Shown here one piece after another: positions 1-9,316 of a DNA stretch of 64,000 nucleotides (positions are counted from its first letter, which is position 1; each line of letters begins with the position of its first letter). Location: contig NZ_BDBF01000044.1 in the NCBI RefSeq assembly GCF_001612845.1, forward strand, positions 1-64,000, written 5' to 3'. The position numbers and the translations under genes were made by a program. Source of the DNA: Nocardia elegans NBRC 108235. Lineage in GTDB: Bacteria; Actinomycetota; Actinomycetes; Mycobacteriales; Mycobacteriaceae. The notes under the pieces are model-generated. The model made no database searches. It saw only the letters and a list, made by a program, of their open reading frames with translations, and had not been told where the DNA came from.

Positions 1-2438
1 CCGCGGCCGGCGTTGCGGGCCGTGCCGCGGTGGGCGGGCACCGTGGTGGGGTCTTCCGGCCAGGCGTGTTTGGGATAGCGGCCGCGCAGGTCCGCGCGAA
101 CGCGGGGCCAGCCGGTGCGCCAGAACGAGGCGAGATCCGCGGTGACCGCGACGGGGCGCTGAGCGGGTGAGAGCAGATGCAGCACGATCGGGACGCGGCC
201 GTCCGCGAGGCGCGGTGCGTCGGTCCAGCCGAAGATCTCCTGCACCTTGATCGCGAGCACCGGCGGATCGGCGGAATAGTCGATGCGGGCGCGGCTGCCG
301 GATGGAACCTGCACCCGTTCCGGTGCTAGTTCATCGATGCGCGCAGCATCCGGCCAGGGCAGCAAGCGGCGCAAGGCTTGTGCGGTATCGATGCGTTCGA
401 GATCGGCGCGGCGGCGTGCGGCGGCGAGTTCGGGGCCGAGCCAGGTATCGGCGGCGGCGAGCAGCGCCTCGTCGTCGACCGCAGGCCACGGGTCGCCCAG
501 GGTTCGGTGCAGGAAGTCGAGGCGCTGACGCAGGGCGGTCGCCTCGGCGGACCAGGTCAGCAGGCCGAGCCCCGACGACGCCAGCCCGCGGCGCACGGCG
601 GCGCCGAGCAAACCCGGATCCGGATCGCGAATGGGCTTCTCCGACAAGGTGATCGCACCCAGTCGTTCGACACGCCGCGCCACCACATCGCCGTCGACCC
701 ACTCGACCTCGTCGGTGGTCGTCAGCAGTTCCGAGGCTGCGCGGCGGGCCAGGCGCTTGTCCGCGACCGCGGCCAGCCGGATGTAACCCTCGGAACGCCC
801 GGGGTCGCGGGTGGCGACACCGACCGCCAGCCATTCCGGATCGCCGGTTCCCGAGCCGGGCGCAAGCGTGACCGCGGTTCCACCGGCCATGAGATAGCTC
901 GCGGAGCCGGGGGCGCGTCGGCGCGCCAACCGTTCCGGATATGCCAGCGCCACAATATAAGCGGGATCATCGGCCCCGTCCGGCCCGTCGACCGTTCGGG
1001 CCAGCCGCTCGGCCTCGCGCCGCCAGCGCACCGGCTGCTCACGCCGGAGCCGGCGCAGGCCCGCGGTGAGATCGACACCCGAGATGAGGCTGTCGTCGTC
1101 GAGGACGGCGACGACTTCCGCGGCCGGTCGCGCCCCCACCTCGGCCGCTCCGTCGAGTAACGCGCGCGCCAGCCGCGGATGCAGCCCGATGCGGGCCATG
1201 CGCCGCCCGCGGTCGGTCACCGCACCGCCGGAGTCCACGGCACCCAAGGCGTGCAGCACATTCCGGCCGGCGGTCAGCCCACCGGCGGGCGGCGGATCCC
1301 ACCAGCCGAGACCGTGACCGTCCGCCGTGCCCCAGCAGGCCAGTTCCAGTGCGAGCCGGGTCAGGTCGGCGGTGCGGATCTCCGGCTCGGGATAGGCGGG
1401 CAGGGTGGCGTGCTCGTGCTCCGGCCAGCATCGCCACACCCGGCCCGGCGCCTCGCGCCCGGCCCGCCCGGCACGCTGGTCGGCGACGGCCGCCGAGACG
1501 CGGACCGTGGCGAGCCCGGACAGCCCCCGTGCCCGATCGATGCGTGGCACGCGGGCAAGGCCTGAATCCACCACGGCACGCACGCCCGGCACCGTCAGGC
1601 TCGACTCCGCCACCGCCGTGGCGAGCACCACGCGCCGCCGAGGTCCGGGACGCAAGGCCGTGTCCTGGCTCGCCGCGGATAATCTGCCGTGCAGCGGAAC
1701 GATATCCACGCCGTCGTGGCCGTCCAGAAGGGCGGCGACTCTTCGGATTTCGGCCGCACCGGGAAGGAAGACCAGCACGTCGCCGTCGATTTCGGCCAGT
1801 GCGGTGCGGGTAGCGCGTGCGACCTGTGCGTCGATTCGCTCCCGGGGCAAGGGCGGGACGTGGGTTGTGGCCACGGGAAAGGTCTGCGCCTCGACCCGCA
1901 CCACCGGCGCCGCGTCGTCCGCGCCCAGCAGCGCCGAAAGGCGTTCGGCGGCAACGGTGGCCGAGGTGGCGAGTACCCGCAGGTCCGGCCGCAATCCGGC
2001 CCGGGCGTCCAGCAGCAGCGCCAGCAGCAGATCCGCGTCCAGATGGCGCTCGTGACATTCGTCGAGGACGAGCACGTCGACCCCCGCCAGCTCCGGATCG
2101 TCCTGCAGGCGGCGCACCAGCAAGCCGGCGGTCACGACCTCGATGCGGGTCCGCCGCCCGACCCGTCGATCCCCGCGGACCGAGTAGCCGACGGTTTCGC
2201 CCACTTGCTCGCCGAGCAGCGTAGCCATCCGCGCGGCCGCGGCCCGTGCCGCCAGCCGCCGCGGCTCGGCTACGAGCACCCGGCCGGAGTTGTTCGCCGC
2301 CAGCGCCAACGGCACCAACGTCGTCTTTCCGGTGCCCGGTGGCGCGACCAGGACCGCGGTCTCGCGGTCGGCCAACGTCGCGACGAGATGATCGAGAACT
2401 GCCCGGACGGGCAGATCGGGAAGTTCGAGTGCGATCAC
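1..2438 (-). CDS. hrpB: ATP-dependent RNA helicase HrpB (3' end beyond left edge)
   Basis: A DEAH/RHA-type superfamily 2 helicase. Reading leftward from GTG 2438 gives about 812 codons that stay open to base 1, so only a short C-terminus is missing compared with the usual 800-850 residues. Visible motifs in order: Walker A APPGTGKTT (about residue 34), DECH box (VLDECHERH), motif III SAT, motif V (ATAVAESSLTVPG) and motif VI (QRAGRAGR). The C-terminal half carries the HrpB-type region. The GTG start overlaps the stop of the upstream acyl-CoA ligase by 4 bp (GTGA, 2435-2438), so the two are probably translationally coupled. The biological role of HrpB in actinobacteria is not settled; it is presumed to act in RNA metabolism. 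Confidence 0.93.
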   Translation of the reverse strand, partial: MIALELPDLPVRAVLDHLVATLADRETAVLVAPPGTGKTTLVPLALAANNSGRVLVAEPRRLAARAAAARMATLLGEQVGETVGYSVRGDRRVGRRTRIEVVTAGLLVRRLQDDPELAGVDVLVLDECHERHLDADLLLALLLDARAGLRPDLRVLATSATVAAERLSALLGADDAAPVVRVEAQTFPVATTHVPPLPRERIDAQVARATRTALAEIDGDVLVFLPGAAEIRRVAALLDGHDGVDIVPLHGRLSAASQDTALRPGPRRRVVLATAVAESSLTVPGVRAVVDSGLARVPRIDRARGLSGLATVRVSAAVADQRAGRAGREAPGRVWRCWPEHEHATLPAYPEPEIRTADLTRLALELACWGTADGHGLGWWDPPPAGGLTAGRNVLHALGAVDSGGAVTDRGRRMARIGLHPRLARALLDGAAEVGARPAAEVVAVLDDDSLISGVDLTAGLRRLRREQPVRWRREAERLARTVDGPDGADDPAYIVALAYPERLARRRAPGSASYLMAGGTAVTLAPGSGTGDPEWLAVGVATRDPGRSEGYIRLAAVADKRLARRAASELLTTTDEVEWVDGDVVARRVERLGAITLSEKPIRDPDPGLLGAAVRRGLASSGLGLLTWSAEATALRQRLDFLHRTLGDPWPAVDDEALLAAADTWLGPELAAARRRADLERIDTAQALRRLLPWPDAARIDELAPERVQVPSGSRARIDYSADPPVLAIKVQEIFGWTDAPRLADGRVPIVLHLLSPAQRPVAVTADLASFWRTGWPRVRADLRGRYPKHAWPEDPTTVPAHRGTARNAGR

Positions 2439-4060
2439 CGCAGCCCCAGCATGCGCATCGCGGTGTCGCGCGCGGCCGCGCGGTCGGTCTTGCCGCCCGG
2501 GCCGAGGTCGAGCCGGTCCACCACCACGACATATTCGGGCGTGTATTCCTTGGTCACCCCGCGCGATGCCAGCCGGGTCGACAGACCGGACGCGTCCAGG
2601 GTCGCGCCGTCGGCGAGCACGACCACGGCGCAGACGCGTTCGCCGTAGACGTCGTCGGGAACACCGACGACAGCGACGTCGGTGACCGACTCGTGCTCGC
2701 GCACCAGCTCCTCGATTTCGGGGATCGAGACGTTCTTGCCGCCCCGGATGACGAAATCCGATGTCCGCCCGACCACCCGCACCCGGTCGGTCTCGTCGAT
2801 CTCGACGATATCGCCGAGCAGTGTCCACCCGTCGGGTGTGTAGAGCTCGGCGTCGGCGGCCGGGTCGTCCCAGTATCCGGCCGACACCAGTGGGCCGCGC
2901 ACCGCCGGCCGGCCGCGGCGGACCGCACCGGCCACGTCGGCGCCGGCATCGTCGAGCACGCGCACGTTCATCGCGGCGAGAGTCCGGCCGCAGGTGCGCA
3001 GTCTGGTGTCGATGTCGTCGTCGAGGGTGGTCCGGCTCACCGCGCCGCTCTCGTTGGAGCCGTAGAACTGCAGGACCTTCGCGCCGGTCCGTTCCTCGAA
3101 CGCGCGGGCATCGCGATAGGGAACGGGCTCACCGCCGGTGTACAGCACCCGCAGGCTGGACAGGTCGTGGCGTTCCAGCGTCCCGGAACGCAACAGCATC
3201 TTGAATTGCGTACTGACACAGCACAATACGGTGACTCGCTCGCGCTCGATGAGCATCGCGGTCTCCTCGGCGTCGAAGCGCGCGCCGACGACGACCGGTA
3301 TGCCCAGCAGGGCGGGCAGGAAGTGCGCCGACCACAGGCCGAATCCGTACGGCGCCGGGACCACCGAGCAAACGATGTCCCGCGATCCGATCCGGGCACC
3401 CAGCATCGCCTCGCGCGCGAAGGCCGTCCATCGGCGCTCGGTGTGCGCGACGATCTTCGGTGTCCCGGTCGTCCCCGACGTCGAGTTGAGGATGGTCACC
3501 TGCGATGGTGTGAAAGTCGCTGTGGCGGAATACGTTTCGGTCGTGGGCGCCGTGCCGGAACGGTGGCGCGCGACGGCGCCGGACTGCTCGTCGACGACGA
3601 GAACGTCGCCCGGCATCACACCCTCGGCCTCGAGTTCCCGGACCAGCGCCTGCCAGGATCGGCCTCGGATCTCGGGCACGGTGACCAGCGTCGACGCCTC
3701 GGTCCGGCGCATCACGTGCCCGATCTCGCGCACGCCGGATCGCACCCCGACGGCCGCGGCGATGCGTCCCGCGCGGTAGCACCCGCACAGCGCCGCGTGG
3801 ACGGCCGCGGTATCGGGGAGGAGCAGCGCGACCCGCGAACGGGGACCGCCGGAAGTAGAACGCAACGCCGCACAGATCGCGTCCGCCGACCGGTCGTATT
3901 CGCTCCAACTGGTCGACCCACCGGTAGTGACGAATGCGGCCCGGTGCGGAATCCGCTGCGCCCAGATGCGAACGATGTCGCTGATCGCGTGGTCCGTGTA
4001 CGACTCCGGCGTGGTCGCGAAACTGCCCGGAACGATCGACTCCGCAGCGCGGTTCGTCAT
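2435..4060 (-). CDS. Acyl-CoA ligase of the AMP-binding (ANL) superfamily
   Basis: 541-residue adenylate-forming enzyme expected to activate a carboxylic acid to acyl-AMP and then acyl-CoA in the cytoplasm. The ATP-binding loop STSGTTGTPK, the YGSNESG adenine-binding motif, the GDIVEID hinge region and the C-terminal GGKNVSIPEIE and GPGGKTDR (catalytic Lys) segments are all present, so it looks active. The substrate cannot be read from sequence; the shape resembles salicylate/benzoate or medium-chain acyl ligases. The start ATG 4060 has a GAGGTG Shine-Dalgarno just upstream. A longer in-frame extension to 4402 overlaps the next gene and is rejected. It is the upstream partner of hrpB, with a 4-bp overlap. 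Confidence 0.92.
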   Translation of the reverse strand: MTNRAAESIVPGSFATTPESYTDHAISDIVRIWAQRIPHRAAFVTTGGSTSWSEYDRSADAICAALRSTSGGPRSRVALLLPDTAAVHAALCGCYRAGRIAAAVGVRSGVREIGHVMRRTEASTLVTVPEIRGRSWQALVRELEAEGVMPGDVLVVDEQSGAVARHRSGTAPTTETYSATATFTPSQVTILNSTSGTTGTPKIVAHTERRWTAFAREAMLGARIGSRDIVCSVVPAPYGFGLWSAHFLPALLGIPVVVGARFDAEETAMLIERERVTVLCCVSTQFKMLLRSGTLERHDLSSLRVLYTGGEPVPYRDARAFEERTGAKVLQFYGSNESGAVSRTTLDDDIDTRLRTCGRTLAAMNVRVLDDAGADVAGAVRRGRPAVRGPLVSAGYWDDPAADAELYTPDGWTLLGDIVEIDETDRVRVVGRTSDFVIRGGKNVSIPEIEELVREHESVTDVAVVGVPDDVYGERVCAVVVLADGATLDASGLSTRLASRGVTKEYTPEYVVVVDRLDLGPGGKTDRAAARDTAMRMLGLR

Positions 4061-4137
4061 GATCACCTCACTCACCTGCCGCCACCGATGTCGCATCCTC
4101 AACCGTAGCCACCGCGCCCCGGCGCGCTGCGCAGCGG

Positions 4138-5064
4138 TCAGAAGATCGCGACCGGGGCGACCGGACTGCCGGTGGCACCGACGAACGGTTCCGGCATCGC
4201 CGACAGCAGGAAGTCGTAGCGGCCTTCCTCTGCACACACCCGGGAGAGGTCCTCGAGGTTCCAGTTCTGGCCCTGCAGCATGCCCATCTCGACCAGGTGC
4301 AGGGCATGCACCGCCAGCCATGGGCCGTCGGCTTCGGGCGGGCAGATCTCGAAGGTGAGGGTGTCGGTGGCGACGGCGGCGACGTCGCGGGCATGGAACC
4401 ATTCCGGGCAGCGCACCGACAACCCCGGTGACGGCGTCCCGTAGCCCTCGCGGTCGCCCGCCAGATAGAGCCGTATATGCCCGGTGCGCACCAGCACCAC
4501 ATCCCCGGCCCGCACCCGCACCTGCGCCATCGCCGCGGCGGCGTCGAGATCCTCCGGCGAGACGGCGTGATCGCCGGCCAGCCGGTCGACTCCGCGGGCG
4601 CGGGCGACGTCGAGCAGCACCCCGCGCGACACCAGATGCGGCACCTTCTCGATACCGCTGAATCGGGCACCACGGTGAGCGGTGATCGATTCAGCGGGGC
4701 GGCCGTTGTAGAGACGCCCGGCATAGGAGACATGTCCGAGGCCGTCCCAGTGCGTGCCCGCCTGCAACCCCATGGTGATCGAATCGTCGCTGGTCGCAAT
4801 CGCGCCGGGCCCGAACATCTCCCAGTTCAGGGCAACCATGGTGTGCAGCGGATTCACTCGTCCCGGCACGAGTCCGGTCTGCACGCCACGCTGGTGCAGC
4901 GGCAGTGCCAGCCCGACTCGCCGTCCCGTGCGCACGGTCGCGGCGGCGGCCCGGACCACCTCGTCGGTGACGAAGTTCAGGGTGCCGATTTCGTCGTCGG
5001 CGCCCCAGCGTCCCCAGTTGTTCACGCGCGCCGCGATCTCACGAAAGACAGACATGTCCGGCAT
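4138..5064 (-). CDS. Cyclase-family (kynurenine formamidase-like) metal hydrolase
   Basis: 308-residue member of the PF04199 cyclase family, metal-dependent hydrolases that include bacterial kynurenine formamidase and isatin hydrolase. The metal-binding signature appears as GTHWDGLGHV near residue 105, followed by later His/Glu-rich segments (HALHLVEMG). The ring-containing substrate is unknown. Start ATG 5064 has no Shine-Dalgarno, but TATCGT lies exactly at -12 to -7, consistent with a leaderless transcript. A second ATG sits three codons downstream (5055). It is followed by the ligase gene on the same strand with a 77-bp gap, and preceded by the amidase gene 81 bp away, so the three may form a small catabolic cluster. 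Confidence 0.88.
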   Translation of the reverse strand: MPDMSVFREIAARVNNWGRWGADDEIGTLNFVTDEVVRAAAATVRTGRRVGLALPLHQRGVQTGLVPGRVNPLHTMVALNWEMFGPGAIATSDDSITMGLQAGTHWDGLGHVSYAGRLYNGRPAESITAHRGARFSGIEKVPHLVSRGVLLDVARARGVDRLAGDHAVSPEDLDAAAAMAQVRVRAGDVVLVRTGHIRLYLAGDREGYGTPSPGLSVRCPEWFHARDVAAVATDTLTFEICPPEADGPWLAVHALHLVEMGMLQGQNWNLEDLSRVCAEEGRYDFLLSAMPEPFVGATGSPVAPVAIF

Positions 5065-5145
5065 GTGCGCACGATACCGGCGGTCCCGTGGGTTGCCAAT
5101 CCTTCACTCCCACTGAGCGAAACGGCCGTTCGGGGCGTCCAGCGG

Positions 5146-6570
5146 TCAGCCGACGGGCGGCCGGACGGGAGCCGTGCGCCACGGGCGTGCCTGCTCGAGT
5201 TGTGCCGCGACCTGCAGCAGCAGATCTTCGCGGCCGAAGGCGGCGACCAGTTGAATGCCGACCGGCATTCCGGCACTGTCGGTGCCCAGCGGGAGCGAGA
5301 TCGCCGGCTGCCCGGTCACATTGAACGGGCTCGTCATGCCGCTGAACGACATCGCGTGCTCCCACAACGACGCCGGGTCCGTGGTGTCGAGCAGGCCGAG
5401 CGGCGCGACGACCGTCCCCAGCGTCGGCGTGAGCAGCAGGTCGTGGTCCGCGAAATAGCCGCCCAGCGTGGTGGCCGCAGTCTCGAGGTCGCGCAGTGCG
5501 CGGACGTAATCGCCCGCACTGTCCTGGTTCGCGGCGTCGTACATCATCCGGGTCATCGGTTCGAGGTCGTCGTCGCGCACATCGCGGCCGAGCGCTGCCA
5601 GCCGCGCCTTCACATCCACCGCGACCGGCACCGCCATCAGATACTGCAAACCGCTCATGATTTCCTCGAAGGGAAAGTCGGGCGCCTCGTCCACCACGTC
5701 GTGGCCGAGATCGGTAAGGACGCCGGCGATATCTCGCGTCGCCGCAACACAATCGGGATGTATGGCGGCGCCCGAAGGCAGCGTCGTCGCGATCCCGATG
5801 CGCAGGTGCCCCGGATCGATGCGCATGGCGTCGACGTAGCGCATCGACGGCGCGGCGATGACGTACGGATCGCCGGGGACGGCACCGGCGCCGATATCGA
5901 GCAACATCGCCGTATCGCGCACGCTGCGGGTGACGGCGTGGTTGACGCTCATCGGCGCGGCCAGCAGATTCCGTGCCGGATAGGCGGGCACCCGGCCGCG
6001 GCTGGGTTTGAGACCCACCAGCCCACACGACGATGCCGGGATGCGGATCGAACCGCCGCCGTCACTGGCCTGACCCGCGGGCACGATTCCGGCGGCCACC
6101 GCCGCCGCCGAGCCGCCCGAGGAGCCCCCAGCGGAGTGATCGAGGCGGTGCGGATTGCGCGTCGGCCCGAACAGCAGCGGTTCGGTGCTCGCGTTCAACC
6201 CGAATTCCGGTGAATTCGTCTTGCCGATGATTACCATGCCGGCGCGCCGATACCGTTGCACCAGTTCGGAATCCGCGGCGGCGACAGCGTCGGCGAACAG
6301 TCGGGAACCGTTGGTCGTGGGCAGCCCCGCGACGTCCATGTGCAGATCCTTGATCACGAAGGGGATCCCGCGCAGTGGCCCATCGGGTAGCCCCGCGGCC
6401 ACCTCACGACGCGCTTCGTCACCGCGCTCGCTCACCACCGCGTTGATCGCGGGATTGCGCTCCGCGAGCCGGCTCAGGCTGAATTCGAGCACCTCCTCGG
6501 CCGACACGTCGCCGGCCTCGAGCGCCGCGGCCAGTCCTGTCATGTCGGTGGTGTCGAACAGATCCCGCAT
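5146..6570 (-). CDS. Amidase (amidase signature family)
   Basis: 474-residue amidase signature enzyme that hydrolyses an amide to acid plus ammonia. The Ser-cisSer-Lys apparatus is visible: Lys in FVIKDL (about residue 73), the Gly/Ser-rich SAGGSSGGSAAAVAAG stretch with the cis-Ser, and the nucleophile Ser in DGGGSIRIPAS. Length is normal for stand-alone amidases (450-500). No GatB or GatC partner is nearby, so a role as GatA is unlikely. Start ATG 6570 follows AGGGA. It lies upstream of the cyclase-family gene on the same strand, and both act on C-N or ester-type bonds, which suggests a shared catabolic purpose; this is inference. Confidence 0.92.
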   Translation of the reverse strand: MRDLFDTTDMTGLAAALEAGDVSAEEVLEFSLSRLAERNPAINAVVSERGDEARREVAAGLPDGPLRGIPFVIKDLHMDVAGLPTTNGSRLFADAVAAADSELVQRYRRAGMVIIGKTNSPEFGLNASTEPLLFGPTRNPHRLDHSAGGSSGGSAAAVAAGIVPAGQASDGGGSIRIPASSCGLVGLKPSRGRVPAYPARNLLAAPMSVNHAVTRSVRDTAMLLDIGAGAVPGDPYVIAAPSMRYVDAMRIDPGHLRIGIATTLPSGAAIHPDCVAATRDIAGVLTDLGHDVVDEAPDFPFEEIMSGLQYLMAVPVAVDVKARLAALGRDVRDDDLEPMTRMMYDAANQDSAGDYVRALRDLETAATTLGGYFADHDLLLTPTLGTVVAPLGLLDTTDPASLWEHAMSFSGMTSPFNVTGQPAISLPLGTDSAGMPVGIQLVAAFGREDLLLQVAAQLEQARPWRTAPVRPPVG

Positions 6571-6893
6571 CGAAGTCCCTATCAGTCGTGCCGTACCGAG
6601 AATCGCGAGTCTCGTCCTACCAACCGCCGGGTCCCGGGCGGACCGGTATTCCGCCTACCGGGATCTGCCGTTTCCCGGGCGTCGAGGATTTGACGGTGGC
6701 GCGGCGCGGTGAGCTACGGTGTGAGGCGATGACTACCGGGACGGCTTCACGCCACACACGGATGGGTTACCCGGTGCTCTGCTGAGCGCCCTGCGAGCCG
6801 ATACGGGCTCGCATATCGACTGCTGCGGTATCGCGCGGGCTCCGCCTTCGTCGTGTTGATCACAAACCTCAACGACGACAGAAGGATTCGATA
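6571..6893. other. Divergent intergenic region, amidase / dienelactone hydrolase
   Basis: 323 bp between divergent starts. It must hold both promoters. A short reading frame of 18 codons begins at ATG 6729, but nothing supports it as a gene. AGAAGGATT directly before ATG 6894 is the ribosome binding site of the hydrolase. No strong inverted repeat was found. Confidence 0.5.
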
Positions 6894-7655
6894 ATGACCG
6901 AAACACACGGCATCTCGGTAGACGTGCAGACACCCGACGGTGTCGCCGACGCCTACCTCACCTCCCCTGCCGACGGCGCCGCCCATCCGGGAGTGCTGGT
7001 GGTCCAGGACGGTTTCGGGCTACGGCCCAGCCTGCGGGCGCTGGCCGACCGGATCGCCGCCCACGGCTATACCGTCCTGCTTCCCAACGCCTACTACCGT
7101 CACGGGCGCGTACCGGTGATCGAGTTGCCGGACTACATCGACCCGGCGCGGCGACCCGAGATCTTCCAGCAGGTCTTCCCGATGATCCGCGACCTCACAG
7201 CGGAGGTCTGGCGCTCCGATGCCGCCGCCTACCTCGACTGGCTCGCGGCGTCGCCGAAGGTCGCCGCGGGCAAGGCCGGCGTCACCGGCTATTGCATGGG
7301 CGCCCGCCTGGCGGTACTGACCGCCGGCATGTTCCCCGACCGGATCGCGGCGGTGGCCGGATTCCACGGCGGACCGCTCGTCACCGACGCCGCCGACAGT
7401 CCGCACCGCAACGCCGGAAACATCACGGGCGAACTGTATTTCGCCCACGCCGGCGAGGACGACCACATGACCCCCGAACACATCAGTGCCTTCGACAAAG
7501 CACTCGCCGACGCCGGTGTCCGCCACCGCACCGAGGTCTACGAAGGTGCCCACCACGGGTTCACCCAGGCCGACACCTCCGCCTACGACGCCGAAGCCGC
7601 CGAACGCCACTACCGCGAACTCCTGGCCCTGTTCGACCGCAACCTGCGCCGGTAG
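6894..7655 (+). CDS. Dienelactone hydrolase family protein
   Basis: 253-residue alpha/beta hydrolase of the DLH family (PF01738). The catalytic triad can be placed: nucleophile Cys in GYCMGAR (about residue 141), Asp in AGEDDHM (about residue 190) and His in GAHHGFT (about residue 221). A Cys nucleophile is the DLH hallmark, as opposed to Ser. Such enzymes open lactone rings in chloroaromatic and related catabolism, but many actinobacterial homologues have unknown substrates. The start is fixed by AGAAGGATTCGATA before ATG. It appears monocistronic and ends at a strong stem-loop shared with the convergent VOC gene. Confidence 0.92.
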   Translation: MTETHGISVDVQTPDGVADAYLTSPADGAAHPGVLVVQDGFGLRPSLRALADRIAAHGYTVLLPNAYYRHGRVPVIELPDYIDPARRPEIFQQVFPMIRDLTAEVWRSDAAAYLDWLAASPKVAAGKAGVTGYCMGARLAVLTAGMFPDRIAAVAGFHGGPLVTDAADSPHRNAGNITGELYFAHAGEDDHMTPEHISAFDKALADAGVRHRTEVYEGAHHGFTQADTSAYDAEAAERHYRELLALFDRNLRR

Positions 7656-7710
7656 GTCGAGAACACGGACCCGCGGCTGGGTGCGACGCCGGATCGATGG
7701 GAGCCGAGCG

Positions 7711-7740
7711 TCCGGGCTCGGCGGCAACACCGAGCCCGGA
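7711..7740. terminator. Bidirectional stem-loop terminator
   Basis: Perfect 11-bp stem (TCCGGGCTCGG with CCGAGCCCGGA) and an 8-nt loop between the convergent hydrolase and VOC genes. There is no U tract, as is usual in high-GC actinobacteria. Confidence 0.75.
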
Positions 7741-7778
7741 TATCGCCCTACCGACGCCGCAGTCTCCTCACCCGACGA

Positions 7779-8201
7779 CTACTTGGGCGCGACCAGCTCC
7801 AGCGCGATATTGTCCGGATCCCGAAACTCCAGTATGTAACTGACACCGATGTCCTTGATGTCCTCATGCGCTATCCCGCACGCGTCCAGATGCGCTGCGG
7901 CGGCTTCCAATTCGGCGAGCGACGCGACAGTGAAAGCAAGATGGTCGAGACCGACACGATTCTCGTCGAAACGGTCGGAACCAACCGGCCGCAGCCCGAT
8001 CAAACCGTGTTCCATCTTGTAGATCACCCCGCCGAAGAGAAAACCGAGACGCTCACGCGTCTCCTCATCCGCATCGGCCGGAACCTCCAGCGCCACAGGC
8101 CAGCCGAATACCTGCTCGTAGAAGGCCCGCGAACGGCCGATATCGCACACCGTGAGACGGACGTGAGCAACAGATCCCGTAGCAATCGCCATAACGATCA
8201 T
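7779..8201 (-). CDS. VOC (glyoxalase/bleomycin resistance) superfamily protein
   Basis: 140-residue single-module vicinal-oxygen-chelate protein. The pattern is typical: an early VRLTVCDIGRSRAFYEQVFGW half, a central GLDHLAFTVASL second half, and a closing LEFRDPDNIALELVAPK with the metal-ligand Glu. Members include dioxygenases, glyoxalases and drug-binding proteins; no specific activity can be assigned. Two candidate starts exist, ATG 8201 and ATG 8192, nine bases apart, and the second begins the conserved part equally well. The stop is 12 bp from the loop-rich terminator region it shares with the convergent hydrolase gene. Confidence 0.88.
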   Translation of the reverse strand: MIVMAIATGSVAHVRLTVCDIGRSRAFYEQVFGWPVALEVPADADEETRERLGFLFGGVIYKMEHGLIGLRPVGSDRFDENRVGLDHLAFTVASLAELEAAAAHLDACGIAHEDIKDIGVSYILEFRDPDNIALELVAPK

Positions 8202-8243
8202 GCTCGCACGCCGCCTCCCTACCCGCAGGTTCCCGGCCGCCGA

Positions 8244-9278
8244 CTACCGGCCGCGCGCATCGGCCCATCGCCCTCGGATATCGGGGTACTCCGCGTGGAG
8301 GTCGCCGCCGAACAGCTTCCAGTAGAAGGCGTTCATCTTCGCGGCAACGGGTGCGTGCCGGGTCAAGACCGGAGCGATCACCGGTGGCACGTCATCCGGT
8401 ATGCGCCCGGCGGCACACTCGAGTACGTACTCGTTGCGGGCGACCGGACCGCCGCTGGAGGGTGTCGGTACACCGCAGACTTCGGTCACCATCCAGTTGA
8501 CCAGTCGCATGGCGGCGTAGCCGGCGTCATGTGCGACGTGTTTTCTCGTGAAGCCGTGCTCAGCGGCCGACAGGTTGAATCGTGGCGATATGGCCAGCCC
8601 GAAGTCGCTGAGATAGATCCGTTCCATATCGGTGCGAATGTTGCCGAAATGCCCGTCCATGTGCAGCAACTCCCGATCCCGCAGAAACGTCACGATCTCC
8701 GAAAGCTGCCGCTCGAGTGCGACGGCCCTGTCAACCGGGCCCTCCCCCAGCCAGTCCGCCAACGGATGGGGGATGTACTCGCAGAACAGCACAAGGCTGC
8801 ACTGAGCGGCGGCTAGCGCTTCGAGACGGGCCCGCACGGCTCGGCTGCCACCCTGGGCGGTGACCACGGTGTCGATGTCGGCGTGTTCGGCTGTGACCGG
8901 CGACCGGCCGGGGAGCACCCGCCAGTGGTAGAGGATCGGGAAGGACTGTGTCTCGCCGGCCAGAACGGCATCCGTGACGATAATGTTCGCCGCCAGCTCG
9001 CGCCAGGCGTTGACACTCGGGCCGCCGATACCATATTGGCAGAACATCGGCAGGTTGAACAGGTTCGCCGTGGAACCAGAGTTGGCGACCTCCCGGTCGG
9101 TCAGCGGGATCCGCTTGGTGAAGACCGGCACGCCGTCGACGTCGACCAGCGCCGCGCCACCACCCACACCCACGTTGACGACTCGACCGGTGCCTACCAA
9201 CTCGGCGAGCTGGAGATGGCTGCAAGACGCCAGGAATGCCGAGATTACTTGGTAGCGGGCGGTTCTGGCATTTGTCAT
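8244..9278 (-). CDS. Divergent protein-kinase-fold protein
   Basis: 344 residues. The C-terminal two thirds look like a protein kinase fold: an N-lobe Lys (VPVFTKRIPL), a possible helix-C Glu (AWRELAAN), a catalytic-loop-like HMDGHFGN (about residue 210) and a metal-binding SDFGLA about a dozen residues later. HxDxHxxN followed by DFG is between classical Ser/Thr kinases (HRD..N) and phosphotransferases (HGDxHxxN), so the acceptor cannot be guessed. No membrane segment or sensor domain is seen. Start ATG 9278 is chosen because CACAAT lies at -12 to -7. Open frame extending to 9722 runs antisense-like through the neighbouring gene and is rejected. Downstream of a DinB-like gene on the same strand. 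Confidence 0.75.
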   Translation of the reverse strand: MTNARTARYQVISAFLASCSHLQLAELVGTGRVVNVGVGGGAALVDVDGVPVFTKRIPLTDREVANSGSTANLFNLPMFCQYGIGGPSVNAWRELAANIIVTDAVLAGETQSFPILYHWRVLPGRSPVTAEHADIDTVVTAQGGSRAVRARLEALAAAQCSLVLFCEYIPHPLADWLGEGPVDRAVALERQLSEIVTFLRDRELLHMDGHFGNIRTDMERIYLSDFGLAISPRFNLSAAEHGFTRKHVAHDAGYAAMRLVNWMVTEVCGVPTPSSGGPVARNEYVLECAAGRIPDDVPPVIAPVLTRHAPVAAKMNAFYWKLFGGDLHAEYPDIRGRWADARGR

Positions 9279-9316
9279 CGCACGATTGTGGCACCGGCCA
9301 GGCGCCTCGAACGTGG

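Noticed and set aside
2246..4108. 620-codon rightward open frame
   Set aside because: It is antisense to the acyl-CoA ligase, has no family motif and reflects high GC at third positions of the real gene.
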